64,000 bases of DNA from an uncultured Eubacteriales bacterium (GTDB lineage Bacteria; Bacillota; Clostridia; Christensenellales; CAG-138), in NCBI GenBank assembly GCA_902761365.1, contig CACWJZ010000009.1, positions 44,991 through 108,990 on the forward strand, given 5' to 3'. Both the position numbers and the translations under genes were made by a program. Position 1 is the first letter of the stretch. Every line of letters starts with the position of its first letter. A model generated the notes under the pieces. That model had not been told where the DNA came from. It saw only the letters and a program-made list of their open reading frames with translations, and made no database searches. Positions 26,359 through 35,050 of this stretch are shown here, in pieces.

Positions 26359-27384
26359 ATGAAGCAAATCGGCAGCGCCACGCTGCTCTTTGAGTACCGG
26401 CCCTATGTGCTCTCCGCCGCCAGCGTGGCGGGGAAAGCGGAGGAACAGGGCCCCTACGGCCATGTCTTCGACGAGATCATGGAGGACGACCGGCTGGGCG
26501 AAAAGACCTTCGAACAGGGGGAGCGGCGGATGCTCCTCAAGGCCCTCTACCGGGCCACGACCCGGGTGAGCCTGCCCATGGAGGCGGCGGGCTGTCTGCT
26601 GGCCGGGGACCTGCTCAACCAGATCGTCACCGCCAGTTACGCCGCGCGGGAGCTGGCCATCCCCTACCTGGGCCTCTACGGCGCCTGCTCCACCATGACG
26701 GAAGCGCTGCTCCTGGGCGCCACCCTGGTGGACGGCGGCTATCGGGACCGGGCCCTCTGCGCCGCCTGCTCCCATTTCTCCACCGCCGAGCGACAGTACC
26801 GCTTCCCCCTGGAGATGGGCACCACCGCCCCGCCCCACGCCCAGCGGACCGTCACCGGTGCCGGCGCCGTGCTCCTGGGCGCCTCTCCCCTGCCCCACAC
26901 CGGCTTTCACCACGTCCGCCTGGAGGCGGCCACCCTGGGCCGCGTCCGGGACCTGGGGATCACCGACGCCAACAACATGGGCGCGGCCATGGCCCCTGCC
27001 GCCTATGACACCATTGCGCGGCATTTGGGCGACAGGGGGATGGGCGTTGCGGAGTTCGACTGGATCGTGACGGGGGATCTGGGGGACTTTGGGAGCCGGA
27101 TGCTGCAGGAGCTGGCGGCGGAGGGCAAGATGGAGCTGGGGGAGCGGCACATGGACTGCGGCAGCATGATCTTCAGCCCCGAGCAGGGGTATCACTGCGG
27201 CGGGTCGGGGTGCGGCTGCAGCGCGGTGATGCTGGCCGGGCACGTGCTGCCGGAGCTGGAGCGCGGCGCGGTGAAGCGGGTGCTGTTTCTGTCCACCGGC
27301 GCCCTCATGAGCCCCCTGTCCGCCTGTCAGGGGGAGAGCATCCCGGGCATCGCCCACGCGATCTCTTTGATTTTTGAGGAGTAA
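26359..27384 (+). CDS. spoVAD: Stage V sporulation protein AD
   Basis: This 341-residue protein matches SpoVAD in length (338 in Bacillus) and pattern. It shows SAASVAGKAEEQGPYGHVFD at the start, the thiolase-like LGLYGACSTMTEALLLG region, GITDANNMGAAMAPAA and a C-terminal STGALMSPLSACQGESIPGI. SpoVAD is part of the channel that loads dipicolinic acid into the forespore (established). ATG 26359 follows AAAGGA by eight bases. spoVAE begins five bases after the stop. The usual spoVAC gene is absent from the upstream side. Confidence 0.93.
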   Translation: MKQIGSATLLFEYRPYVLSAASVAGKAEEQGPYGHVFDEIMEDDRLGEKTFEQGERRMLLKALYRATTRVSLPMEAAGCLLAGDLLNQIVTASYAARELAIPYLGLYGACSTMTEALLLGATLVDGGYRDRALCAACSHFSTAERQYRFPLEMGTTAPPHAQRTVTGAGAVLLGASPLPHTGFHHVRLEAATLGRVRDLGITDANNMGAAMAPAAYDTIARHLGDRGMGVAEFDWIVTGDLGDFGSRMLQELAAEGKMELGERHMDCGSMIFSPEQGYHCGGSGCGCSAVMLAGHVLPELERGAVKRVLFLSTGALMSPLSACQGESIPGIAHAISLIFEE

Positions 27385-27388
27385 GAAA

Positions 27389-27754
27389 ATGGATTGGAGT
27401 ATGTATGCAAAAGTGTATTTGGTGGGCGGGCTGCTCTGTACCTTCGGGCAGCTGGGTCTGTCCCTGACCCGGCTGACCACCGCCCGCATCCTGGTGATCT
27501 ACGTGACTGCCGGGGTCATTTTGGGGGGCCTGGGCGTGTACGAGCCCTTGGTGGACTGGGCCGGCGCCGGGGCCACGGTGCCATTGACCGGCTTTGGCTA
27601 CGCCCTCAGTCAAGGCGCAAAAAAGGCCGTGGCGGAGCAGGGGCTCCTGGGAGCTTTCACCGGCGGCATCACCGCCACCGCGGGCGGCATAGCAGCCGCC
27701 ATCCTCTTTGGCTACCTCTTCGCCCTGCTGGCCCGCCCGAAGACAAAGATGTAG
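27389..27754 (+). CDS. spoVAE: Stage V sporulation protein AE
   Basis: This 121-residue membrane protein is of normal SpoVAE size. It has YLVGGLLCTFGQL, a second helix with ILVIYVTAGVILGGLGVYEPL, the TGFGYALSQGAKKAV motif and a final Ala/Gly-rich helix. It belongs to the dipicolinic-acid channel with SpoVAC and SpoVAD. ATG 27389 is chosen because GAGGA lies eight bases upstream. Expression should be forespore specific, but no sigma-G motif could be assigned with confidence. Confidence 0.92.
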   Translation: MDWSMYAKVYLVGGLLCTFGQLGLSLTRLTTARILVIYVTAGVILGGLGVYEPLVDWAGAGATVPLTGFGYALSQGAKKAVAEQGLLGAFTGGITATAGGIAAAILFGYLFALLARPKTKM

Positions 27755-27760
27755 CATGAC

Positions 27761-27792
27761 AAAAGCGGCCCAGCGAAAGCTGAGCCGCTTTT
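27761..27792. terminator. Bidirectional terminator between spoVAE and the cyclophilin gene
   Basis: AAAAGCGGC and GCCGCTTTT form a stem with A and T runs at the two ends, between two convergent genes. Confidence 0.85.
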
Positions 27793-27805
27793 GGGTTCGT
27801 TTATC

Positions 27806-28483
27806 TTATTTTCCGGGGAGCTTGTTGGGCTCGCCGTATTCCACGCCCCAGGTCTCCACCCGGACGGTCTCCATGATCTGATCCTTATAGGGCTTGTCCT
27901 TGCTGTCGGTGGTGGTGGCAGCGATCTTGTCCACCACGTCCATGCCGGAGGTCACCCGGCCGAAGGCCGCGTACTGGCCGTCCAGGAAGGTGGAATCCGC
28001 ATGGCAGATGAAGAACTGGCTGCCGGCGCTGTCGTAGGGCTGGGCCCGGGCCATGGAGAGGACGCCCCGCACGTGGGAGATGTCGTTCTTCACGCCGTTG
28101 GCCGCAAATTCGCCCTTGATGCTGTAGCCGGGACCGCCGGTGCCCCTGCCGTCCGGGTCGCCGCCCTGGATCATAAAGCCGGAAATGACCCGGTGGAAGA
28201 TGAGGCCGTCATAGAAGCCGCTGTTGGCCAGGGAGATGAAGTTCTTCACGCTCTCGGGCGCCACCTCGGGGTACAGCTCCAGTTCGATCACGCCGCCGTC
28301 CTGCATGGTGATGGTGGCGATGGGATGGGTCTTGTCCACGTTCGTTTCCTCCTTCGTTTCGTTCTTCTGCTGGGCAGCGAGCAGCGCTTCCGCGGCCTTG
28401 TCCGCCCTGGAGACCTCCTCCGTGGCGCAGGCCAGGGACAGGAGCAACAGCGCCACCAGCAACAGCACGATAGTCTTTTTCAC
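27806..28483 (-). CDS. Cyclophilin-type peptidyl-prolyl isomerase lipoprotein
   Basis: This 225-residue exported protein-folding enzyme has a signal peptide and lipobox LLLSLACA (Cys about 19), then a charged linker. The cyclophilin core shows FHRVISGFMIQGGDP with the catalytic Arg, SMARAQPYDSAGSQFFI and FLDGQYAAFGRV. These residues define the active site of the family. It acts on the outer face of the membrane on secreted proteins. The terminator with spoVAE closes its 3' end. The LysR gene lies 34 bases upstream on the same strand. Confidence 0.92.
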   Translation of the reverse strand: MKKTIVLLLVALLLLSLACATEEVSRADKAAEALLAAQQKNETKEETNVDKTHPIATITMQDGGVIELELYPEVAPESVKNFISLANSGFYDGLIFHRVISGFMIQGGDPDGRGTGGPGYSIKGEFAANGVKNDISHVRGVLSMARAQPYDSAGSQFFICHADSTFLDGQYAAFGRVTSGMDVVDKIAATTTDSKDKPYKDQIMETVRVETWGVEYGEPNKLPGK

Positions 28484-28517
28484 GATACCTTTTTCTCCTT
28501 ATTTGCAATAAAATAGG

Positions 28518-29453
28518 TTACTGCTTCCCCTTCTCTTCCGGGGCGGGCAGCACACCGGAAACGTCCAGCTGCAGCGCCTCCGCCAGCAGGGCGATGAAGT
28601 TATTGACCACCTGGGAACGGTAGTTGCCCTGCTGCGTCAGCAGGCAGTACCGAGCGGACAGGGACGCCCCGTCGCTGATCTGCTTGGCCGCCAGCCCCTC
28701 GTTCTCCAGGGCCGGGACGGCTTTCTCGGACACCAGCCCAACGGCGAGGCCCGCTTTGGCCATCTTGGCCGACATATTGGGACTGCTGCTCAGGGCTTTG
28801 AGGTAGAGGGTGGCGTTCTTGGCCTTGAAGGCAGACAGGACCGGCCCATGATACAGCTCCTCCATGGCGATAGGCACGCCGGAAAGCTGCTTGATGGTGA
28901 CGGTGTCCTTCTTCCCCTCGTCCAAAAGACCGGCGCCAGGCTTGTAGATGGCCACCGTGGGCGCCGTCTGGATGCACAGCAGGTTCACGTTCTCGGGGAG
29001 GACGCCCACCGTCTTCAAAACGGCCACCTCGATAATGCCGTTCTGCAGCATCTTGCACAGGTCCGTCGGGCTGGCCTCCAGGTATTTGATCTCGGTCTGA
29101 GGGTACTTCTGGGCAAAGGCCAACACCGCGTCGGCAACGATGCCTCCCGCCACCGAGGGCGTCACGCCGAAGCGCAGCATGCCCTTCTGGCCGGAGAAGC
29201 CGCTGGCGATCTCATTCTTGGCCGCCTGCTCGATCTCACACATGCGCTTGGCCTGCTGATAGAGGATCATACCGGCGTCGGTGAGCTCCAGTCGCCTGGC
29301 ACCCCGGAAGAAGAGCCGGGTGCCATACTTCTGCTCCATGGCCTTGATCTGGTTGCTCAAAGCCGGCTGGGCGATGTGGAGCTTCCGGGAGGCCGCCGTC
29401 AGGCTCCCTTCCTCCACGATGGTGACATAGTTAAAATAATACTGTAGATTCAT
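28518..29453 (-). CDS. LysR-family transcriptional regulator
   Basis: This 311-residue regulator has the LysR helix-turn-helix at residues 1-60 (EEGSLTAASRKLHIAQPALSNQI) and a C-terminal effector-binding domain with two alpha/beta lobes. The target is unknown. LysR genes usually control a divergent neighbour, but here the upstream gene is the leucine-rich-repeat gene on the same strand behind a terminator. It may act on the cyclophilin gene or at a distance. Confidence 0.9.
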   Translation of the reverse strand: MNLQYYFNYVTIVEEGSLTAASRKLHIAQPALSNQIKAMEQKYGTRLFFRGARRLELTDAGMILYQQAKRMCEIEQAAKNEIASGFSGQKGMLRFGVTPSVAGGIVADAVLAFAQKYPQTEIKYLEASPTDLCKMLQNGIIEVAVLKTVGVLPENVNLLCIQTAPTVAIYKPGAGLLDEGKKDTVTIKQLSGVPIAMEELYHGPVLSAFKAKNATLYLKALSSSPNMSAKMAKAGLAVGLVSEKAVPALENEGLAAKQISDGASLSARYCLLTQQGNYRSQVVNNFIALLAEALQLDVSGVLPAPEEKGKQ

Positions 29454-29549
29454 GCTCCGTTTCCTCCAAATTGTCGCTCCTCGCTAGTATAGCAAAAATA
29501 CATACGGAGTTCAAGCCATTTAATTGCTCATATCGCACATTTTAAGAAC

Positions 29550-29571
29550 GGGACGGGCGCAAGCCCGTCCC
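29550..29571 (-). terminator. Terminator after the leucine-rich-repeat gene
   Basis: A perfect 9-base stem (GGGACGGGC / GCCCGTCCC) with a 4-base loop is followed by GTTCTTAAAA on the minus strand. Its arms are identical to one of the palindromes near 59444-59464. Confidence 0.65.
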
Positions 29572-29597
29572 TTTGGTCGTTTACCATCGTCGTATCT

Positions 29598-31769
29598 TCA
29601 CTTCAGCTTCAGTGTAGCGGCCCTGGAAAAACTGGCGCCGTCGGCGTTCCGGGCCTCGCAGCGGTACTGATACCCGTTGTTGGCCGCCGTCACCGTGACG
29701 CTGTACGTGGCGGAGGTCGCCCCGTCGATCTTCTCCCAGGTCCCCTCCTTGGAGGTGCACACATACCACTGGTAGGTCACGCCCTCCCCTTTCACCTTAA
29801 CCTTCAGCATCACGACGGTCCCCGATTTCACCTTGGCGCTCTTGGGATGAGTGCTGAACTTCGGCAGCGACAGCTTCACACTCACCTTGACGATCTTGCT
29901 CATGACGCTGCCGTCCTCGTTCTTCACCTCGCACCGATACAGCCAGTCGTTGTCTGTCTTGGCCGCCACAAAAGAATAGGTGTCCGAGGTGGCGTCGGGG
30001 ATCTTCTGCCAATCGTCGATCCCGGGGGCGCACTTGTACCACTGATACTGCAGGTGCGGGCCCGTGGCCTTCACGGTGAACTTCACCGTCGCTCCGCTCT
30101 TAACCTTGGCCGTCTTGGGCTGGGTCTTGATCTTCGGCTTCACCGGCGTCACCGTCATGGTGGCCGCCTTGGAGAAGACTTCCTTCCCCTCGTTTGTCAC
30201 GCCGCAGCGATACTGGGAGCCGCTGTTGCCCGTTACGCCCACCACGGTCAGGCTGGCCTCGGTGGCGCCCCCTATGGGCTTCCAGTCATCGGTTTCAGAA
30301 TATCTGCTGTACCACTGATAGGTGACGCCCTTCTGCTTCACCTTCACCTTGAAGGTGGCCTTGTTCCCCGCCTTCACCGTGACGCTCTTGGGCTGGGTCT
30401 TGAAGGTGACATAGATGGCATCCGGATCCACCGTCCCGTTCTGGAAGCGGAGGGTCACCTCCAAATCCCCCCGACCCGTAGCATATCGATAGGTGCAGCG
30501 GTCATACGCCTTCGGCATGGTGATGACGCCGGTGGCGCTGTCGTAGGTGACGCCGTCGCCAGTGACGGTGACCTTGGTCTTGTCGGCCACCCGGGCGCCG
30601 AAATCATAGGTATACGCGCCGTCCTTCTTGGTCAGGGTCTGGTTGGGGATCTCCTGGGTGCCAAGGTCGAAGTAAGTCGATTGTATCTGGGTGTTCTTGC
30701 TCAGATCCAGGCTGGCCAGCCGATTGCCGCCGCACCAGAACCGCTCCAGGGCCGCATTCTGGCTCAAATCCAGGGCGCTCAGCTGATTGTTCTTGCAGGA
30801 AAGGCTTTTGAGGATGGCATTCTGGCTGACGTCCAGTGCGGTGAGCTGGTTATTGCCGCAGTTGAACCATACCAGCTGCGCGTTCTTGCTCACGTCCAGG
30901 GCGCTCAGCCGGTTGTCCTCGCAATTCAGCGTGCTCAGATTCGGGCACTTGCTCACGTCCAGAGCGGTGAGCTGGTTGCGCTGGCACTGAATTCTCTGTA
31001 ACAAGGGGTTGTGGCTCAGATCCAAAGCGGTGAGCTGGTTATTATAGCATTCCAGCTCCGTCAGCTGAGGGAAATTGCTCAGATCCAGCTTGGTCAGGTC
31101 AAGATGGTAACAGCCCAAATGCTGCAGGGCGGTGAGCTTGCTGATGTCCACCGGGGCGGAGAAGGGATTGCTGGAGATGTCCAGCTTCGTGAGCCCCATA
31201 TTGTGGCTGAGATCCAGGGCCGTCAGCTTGTTCATCTGGCAAAACAGCACCTGCAGGGCCGCGTTCTTGCTCACATCCAGAGACGTCAGCTCATTCCGGT
31301 AGCAATTCAAATACTCCAAACCGCTGAGGCTGCTGACGTCCAGCTTCTCGATTTTGTTGGAACCGCAGTCCAGATGCTTCAGCGCCGTGTTCTTGCTCAC
31401 GTCCAGGGCGGGGATCTTGTTGGAGTAGCAGTTCAGATATTCCAGCGCCGTATTCTTGCTTACGTCCAGGGCGGTGAGCTTGTTGTAGTAACAGTACAGC
31501 TCCTTCAGAGCCGGGAAATGCTCGATGCCCGTCAAGTCCTCAATGTTTTTGGAGCTCACGCCCACGGCGGTAACGGCGTCCACCTCGTCCTTGGTCATGT
31601 AGTCCTTGCCGCCGGCCAGGTTGTCCCTGACCCACTGGCGGAAATTCTCGTCCGGAAAGTTGGTCCCATCGATCTCCAGATACCTTTCCCCCGTGGCCAA
31701 AGACGTCATAGGGAACAGGGACACGCAAAACAGCAGGCACAGCAACAGAGACAGTATACGTTTTTTCAT
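29598..31769 (-). CDS. Secreted leucine-rich-repeat and Ig-like domain protein
   Basis: This 723-residue exported protein has a signal peptide at 1-26 (ILSLLLCLLFCVSLFPMTSLA). About 15 short leucine-rich repeats of 20-22 residues follow, of the form LTALDVSKNxxLxxLxCxxN (about residues 75-370). A linker strand and three Ig-like domains follow, each starting with a KTQPKSxKVKxG strand and carrying TYQWY and YRCxVxN core motifs (about 450-723). It has no LPXTG motif or transmembrane tail, so it is released or held non-covalently. Such proteins are usually adhesins or binding proteins. The neighbouring Ig gene at 32541-34148 shares the same Ig type. Confidence 0.82.
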   Translation of the reverse strand: MKKRILSLLLCLLFCVSLFPMTSLATGERYLEIDGTNFPDENFRQWVRDNLAGGKDYMTKDEVDAVTAVGVSSKNIEDLTGIEHFPALKELYCYYNKLTALDVSKNTALEYLNCYSNKIPALDVSKNTALKHLDCGSNKIEKLDVSSLSGLEYLNCYRNELTSLDVSKNAALQVLFCQMNKLTALDLSHNMGLTKLDISSNPFSAPVDISKLTALQHLGCYHLDLTKLDLSNFPQLTELECYNNQLTALDLSHNPLLQRIQCQRNQLTALDVSKCPNLSTLNCEDNRLSALDVSKNAQLVWFNCGNNQLTALDVSQNAILKSLSCKNNQLSALDLSQNAALERFWCGGNRLASLDLSKNTQIQSTYFDLGTQEIPNQTLTKKDGAYTYDFGARVADKTKVTVTGDGVTYDSATGVITMPKAYDRCTYRYATGRGDLEVTLRFQNGTVDPDAIYVTFKTQPKSVTVKAGNKATFKVKVKQKGVTYQWYSRYSETDDWKPIGGATEASLTVVGVTGNSGSQYRCGVTNEGKEVFSKAATMTVTPVKPKIKTQPKTAKVKSGATVKFTVKATGPHLQYQWYKCAPGIDDWQKIPDATSDTYSFVAAKTDNDWLYRCEVKNEDGSVMSKIVKVSVKLSLPKFSTHPKSAKVKSGTVVMLKVKVKGEGVTYQWYVCTSKEGTWEKIDGATSATYSVTVTAANNGYQYRCEARNADGASFSRAATLKLK

Positions 31770-31865
31770 GCTTCTTTTTCCCCCTTTTTGTCCTTTTCAG
31801 TTGGTTCTGCGCGAATAGAATACCGCAACCGGGGCTGCGCCGAAAAACGCAGGCTCCGTTACCGC

Positions 31866-31965
31866 CACATAAATTGCTTTGCACATCACAGAGAATGTCT
31901 AAATGAAGGAAAGGTTTTACCGAGGAAAAACGCGTTCTCTGTGGTTGCCGTATTCGATTTATGTG
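31866..31965. repeat. 100-base nested inverted repeat, MITE-like
   Basis: The outer arms CACATAAAT (31866-31874) and ATTTATGTG (31957-31965) enclose inner arms CACAGAGAA (31887-31895) and TTCTCTGTG (31935-31943), all perfect. It is AT-rich and lies in the long gap 31770-32540. It could be a miniature transposable element or a structured RNA. Confidence 0.55.
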
Positions 31966-32109
31966 ATGCTTGTTATTATATCAGCAACCATGATAAATAG
32001 CAAGGAACACAATGAAAAACGTGCTCCCTGCCGAGTTGCTAAACTAACCGATGTCATTTTGTTTTGATAGGTCATTCCGGATTTATAAGAGGATCCCAAT
32101 CAGACATAG

Positions 32110-32310
32110 TCATTGTTTTATTGCATCATTTTCTTCCGAAGCAGCCTCTGCTATTGCATGTTTGCTTGTAAAATACGCAAATGTATTAAATCCGGTTTGA
32201 TGTATTGCAAGAGAATGTATGTAATACTGATCCGCATCTAAAACATATGCATTCGGCGAGCAGATTCTTCGTTGGTTCCATGAGGCGGATTGCAGGCTGA
32301 CCGGGAACCT
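32110..32310 (-). pseudogene. Possible remnant of an AT-rich gene (66 codons, no start)
   Basis: An open stretch of 66 codons ends at the TGA at 32110-32112. It has protein-like composition (for example LDADQYYIHSLAIHQ and FNTFAYFTSKHAIAEAASEE). There is no plausible start codon or ribosome site. It lies in the AT-rich gap, whose base use differs from the surroundings, which fits a decayed acquired gene. The rest of 31970-32490 shows nothing else I can name. It may be chance. Confidence 0.25.
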
Positions 32311-32491
32311 TCAGTCAGGATCCGCCGAAGCCAAATCAGCGGAGAAGATGCCGCCCAATATGTATGGTTTGGACGCGGATCAGTATAAGCTATAGTGTCG
32401 GATTGAAAAGGTAGAGAGTATCATGTGACTTAGAGCAGTCTTGCCGGTCACATAGGTCTCTATGAACAATACCTTCGCCATACTGCAAAAC

Positions 32492-32517
32492 CGAGCCGCC
32501 GGTTTCCCGACGGCTCG
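32492..32517 (-). terminator. Terminator after the Ig-like protein gene
   Basis: A CGAGCCG / CGGCTCG stem is followed by GTTTTGC on the minus strand, 24 bases after the stop. Confidence 0.6.
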
Positions 32518-32540
32518 CAGTAGTTCTATGTATGGGTGCT

Positions 32541-34148
32541 TTACTTCTTGAGCAGGGTGGCAACTTTGGAGTAGGCCTGGCCGTCGGCGTTCTTCGCCAG
32601 GCAACGGAACTGCCAGCCGATCATTTCCGCCGTGACCTTGACCTCGTATTTATCCTTGGTGGCGCCCTCCAGCAGGATCCACTCACCGATCTCGGAGGTC
32701 CGATAGTACCACTGGTAGGTCACGTTCTTGCCGCTGGCCTTCACCTTGAACTTGGCCTTGCCGCCGATCTTCACCTTGGCGTCCTTGGGCTGGGTCTTGA
32801 TGGTGGGCGGCTGGGGCGTCACCGTCAGGGTCACGACGGCGGAATCCACCTCGCCGTCGGCGTTCTGAATGTGGCAGTAATACTGGCTGCCGTCGTTGGC
32901 CTTGGATGCCACCACATTCAGATCCTTCTTGTTTCCGCCTGCAACCGGCTGCCACTCGCTCTCCGCGTTGGCGCGGGTGAACCACTGATACGTGATGTTC
33001 TTCCCGGACGCCTTTACGGTCAGGTTCTTGGGCTGGGTCTTGATGGTGGGCGCCTGGGTCTTCACCGTCAGACTGACCGCGATGGTATACACCTCGCCAC
33101 CCGCCGCGTTCCGCACCCGGCAGCGGTACTGGGTGCCGGTGTTCGCCTTGGTCCCCACCACATTCAGCGTGGCCTTGGTCTCGCCGGCCATAGTCGTCCA
33201 GTCCGTAGCGCCCAGGGCCATGCTGAACCACTGGTAGGTCACGTCCTTCTCCTTGGTCTTCACGGCGAACTTGGCCTTGGACCCGCTCTTCACCTTGGCG
33301 CTCTTGGGTTGAGTCTTGATGGTGGGCGGCACCGGCAGCTTCTCCGTGGTCTTGTGCTCCCGGCTCAACTCCGCGTGGCAGCGGATGCAGTAGACCACCT
33401 CATCGTAGCTGCCTTCGGTGGTCGTGGTGGCGGGCACCTCGTTCTCCTTCACCGGCTCCCCGGGCGCATGACCCAAAGCCGGAACGGTCTTCGTGACCCG
33501 GCTCAGCTCCTCGTGGCAGACCGCGCAATAGGTCACCTCGTCGTAGCTGCCCGCGTCAGTGCAGGTGGGTGCCACCTCGTTCTCCTTCACCGGCTCCCCA
33601 GGCACGTGCTCCGCCTGGATGGTCGCCCCCAGCAGGACGCGGCCGTGGATGTCGGCGGACAGGACGCCGGTGACCGTCAGCACCTGGTCCTCCAGATACT
33701 TGTCCAAATCCAGCTGCAGGTTCGCCGCCGCCAGGGCCTTCTTGGTGGCCTTCACCCGCACCAGCCGGGCCATGAGGCCGTCGTTCAGCTGGTCGATGGT
33801 GGCCGTCGTGGGCTCCACCGTCATCTCGGTGTCCTTGACCTCCACGATCATGGCGTCCACGATCTCCGGGATATGGTACCCGCTCCGGTTCATGGTCATG
33901 GCCTCGCCGGTCACGGTGACCCGTTTGCCCACCTGTACCGCGTCCAGATCCGCCTGGGCATTGGAGCTATCCAGCAGGGCCACCAGCCCCCGGTCCCCGC
34001 CCTGCAGATACGCTTCCTTGCCGCTACGGTAGGTGACGATGCCGGTGAAGGAATCATGCCCCGATGTGGCCCCCGTCCCGGCAGCAAAGGCCGGGCACAG
34101 GCACAGCAGCAGGGCCAGGGTGAGCAGGATGAAAGCGGTCTTTTTCAT
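32541..34148 (-). CDS. Secreted protein with OB-like, Cys-pair and three Ig-like domains
   Basis: This 535-residue exported protein starts at ATG 34148 (signal AFILLTLALLLCLCPAFAA). Residues about 30-185 resemble two OB-fold-like strands (SFTGIVTYRSGKEAYLQGG, VGKRVTVTGEA). Two tandem copies of a PGEPVKENEV module follow, each with a CAVCHEELSR or CIRCHAELSR Cys pair. Three Ig-like domains (about 275-535) resemble those of the protein at 29598-31769, with PPTIKTQPKxxKVK and VTYQWx. The middle Ig domain lacks part of its second strand. There is no sorting signal. It is probably a surface or matrix protein, with no enzymatic motif. Confidence 0.78.
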   Translation of the reverse strand: MKKTAFILLTLALLLCLCPAFAAGTGATSGHDSFTGIVTYRSGKEAYLQGGDRGLVALLDSSNAQADLDAVQVGKRVTVTGEAMTMNRSGYHIPEIVDAMIVEVKDTEMTVEPTTATIDQLNDGLMARLVRVKATKKALAAANLQLDLDKYLEDQVLTVTGVLSADIHGRVLLGATIQAEHVPGEPVKENEVAPTCTDAGSYDEVTYCAVCHEELSRVTKTVPALGHAPGEPVKENEVPATTTTEGSYDEVVYCIRCHAELSREHKTTEKLPVPPTIKTQPKSAKVKSGSKAKFAVKTKEKDVTYQWFSMALGATDWTTMAGETKATLNVVGTKANTGTQYRCRVRNAAGGEVYTIAVSLTVKTQAPTIKTQPKNLTVKASGKNITYQWFTRANAESEWQPVAGGNKKDLNVVASKANDGSQYYCHIQNADGEVDSAVVTLTVTPQPPTIKTQPKDAKVKIGGKAKFKVKASGKNVTYQWYYRTSEIGEWILLEGATKDKYEVKVTAEMIGWQFRCLAKNADGQAYSKVATLLKK

Positions 34149-34202
34149 GGTGACAACCTCCTGATGATACAATGGCCAAAACAGCTATAAATCGACGAAT
34201 CA

Positions 34203-34231
34203 AGTATACTGCGCATAGCCAGGAATTGCAA
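34203..34231 (-). promoter_or_regulatory. Promoter of the Ig-like protein gene
   Basis: TTGCAA (34226-34231), 17 bases, TATACT (34203-34208) on the minus strand. Confidence 0.6.
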
Positions 34232-34256
34232 GGCGAACGGGGGCCGGGATTCCTGC

Positions 34257-34286
34257 TTGCCAGGGGCGGGGGCGGCGTAGTATACT
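34257..34286 (+). promoter_or_regulatory. Promoter of the lgt-MFS-GH2 operon
   Basis: TTGCCA (34257-34262), 18 bases, TATACT (34281-34286), 27 bases before the lgt start. Confidence 0.6.
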
Positions 34287-34312
34287 GGGGATGATAGAAG
34301 GGGAAATAGCGC

Positions 34313-35050
34313 ATGGAACGGGTGTTTGCCTACATTTTGTCATATGGCGGCATGGCCACGGTGGGGCTGCTGGCGGCGGCAGGCTGCGCGGCGGTCGTGG
34401 GCGTCCGGGAGAAGCTGGACTGGCCCGTGCTGTTCCCCATCCTCTCCTTGAGCTTGCTGCCCCTCTATTTGGGCGCCAAGCTCTTTGGGGTCCTGTCCTA
34501 TGGGCTGTATCTGAGAGAACCGGGGGTGCCCTGGGACTGGGGGCGGCTGTGGGCGGACAGCGGCATCGTGTTCTACGGCGGGATGCTGTTCTTCCTGCTG
34601 GCGGTGGATCTGGGCATCCGCCGGTTCGTGCTCTACAAGCGGGCGTCCAGCTGGGGGCTCACGGCCCTCATCATCCCCCTCTTCCACGGGTTCGCCCGGA
34701 TCGGCTGCTACTTCGGCCGCTGTTGCTACGGGATCGTCGCGGACGGGGCCTTTTGCAGCCACTTCTTCGAGCACCGGCTGCCGGTGCAGCTGATCGAAGC
34801 CGGGTTCAACTTCCTGTTGTTCGTGGGGCTGCTGCTCCTCTTCTACTACCGGAAGCGGACCCGTGGGAAGCTGGTGCGAGTGTACCTATGGGCCTACGCC
34901 ACCTTCCGATTCCTCATCGAATACTTCAGGGACGACGCCGTGCGCGGCGGCTTCGGGCCCCTGTCCTTCTCCCAATGGGTGAGCCTCGGCATCCTCATGG
35001 GGCTGATCGTCCGCGCGTGCATCCTGCGGTATAGGAGGAAAGCTGCATGA
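34313..35050 (+). CDS. lgt: Prolipoprotein diacylglyceryl transferase-like protein
   Basis: This 245-residue membrane protein has about seven helices. It shows the Lgt signature HGFARIGCYFGRCCYG near residue 125 and a C-terminal YATFRFLIEYFRDD motif with the essential arginine region. Lgt adds diacylglycerol to the lipobox Cys of prelipoproteins (established). The window encodes several such proteins. The N-terminal part is less typical, so a divergent paralogue is possible. The stop overlaps the next gene by ATGA. Confidence 0.85.
   Translation: MERVFAYILSYGGMATVGLLAAAGCAAVVGVREKLDWPVLFPILSLSLLPLYLGAKLFGVLSYGLYLREPGVPWDWGRLWADSGIVFYGGMLFFLLAVDLGIRRFVLYKRASSWGLTALIIPLFHGFARIGCYFGRCCYGIVADGAFCSHFFEHRLPVQLIEAGFNFLLFVGLLLLFYYRKRTRGKLVRVYLWAYATFRFLIEYFRDDAVRGGFGPLSFSQWVSLGILMGLIVRACILRYRRKAA

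Noticed and set aside
24883-27489. An 868-codon minus-strand frame running from the ABC binding protein through its promoter
   Set aside because: The part upstream of 26076 reads antisense to spoVAD and crosses a clear promoter and leader. The real start has a signal peptide and GGAGG.
32220-32394. Plus-strand frame ending near 32394 as a transposase remnant
   Set aside because: About 50 codons without start or recognisable motif. The opposite-strand stretch looks more protein-like, and neither is convincing.
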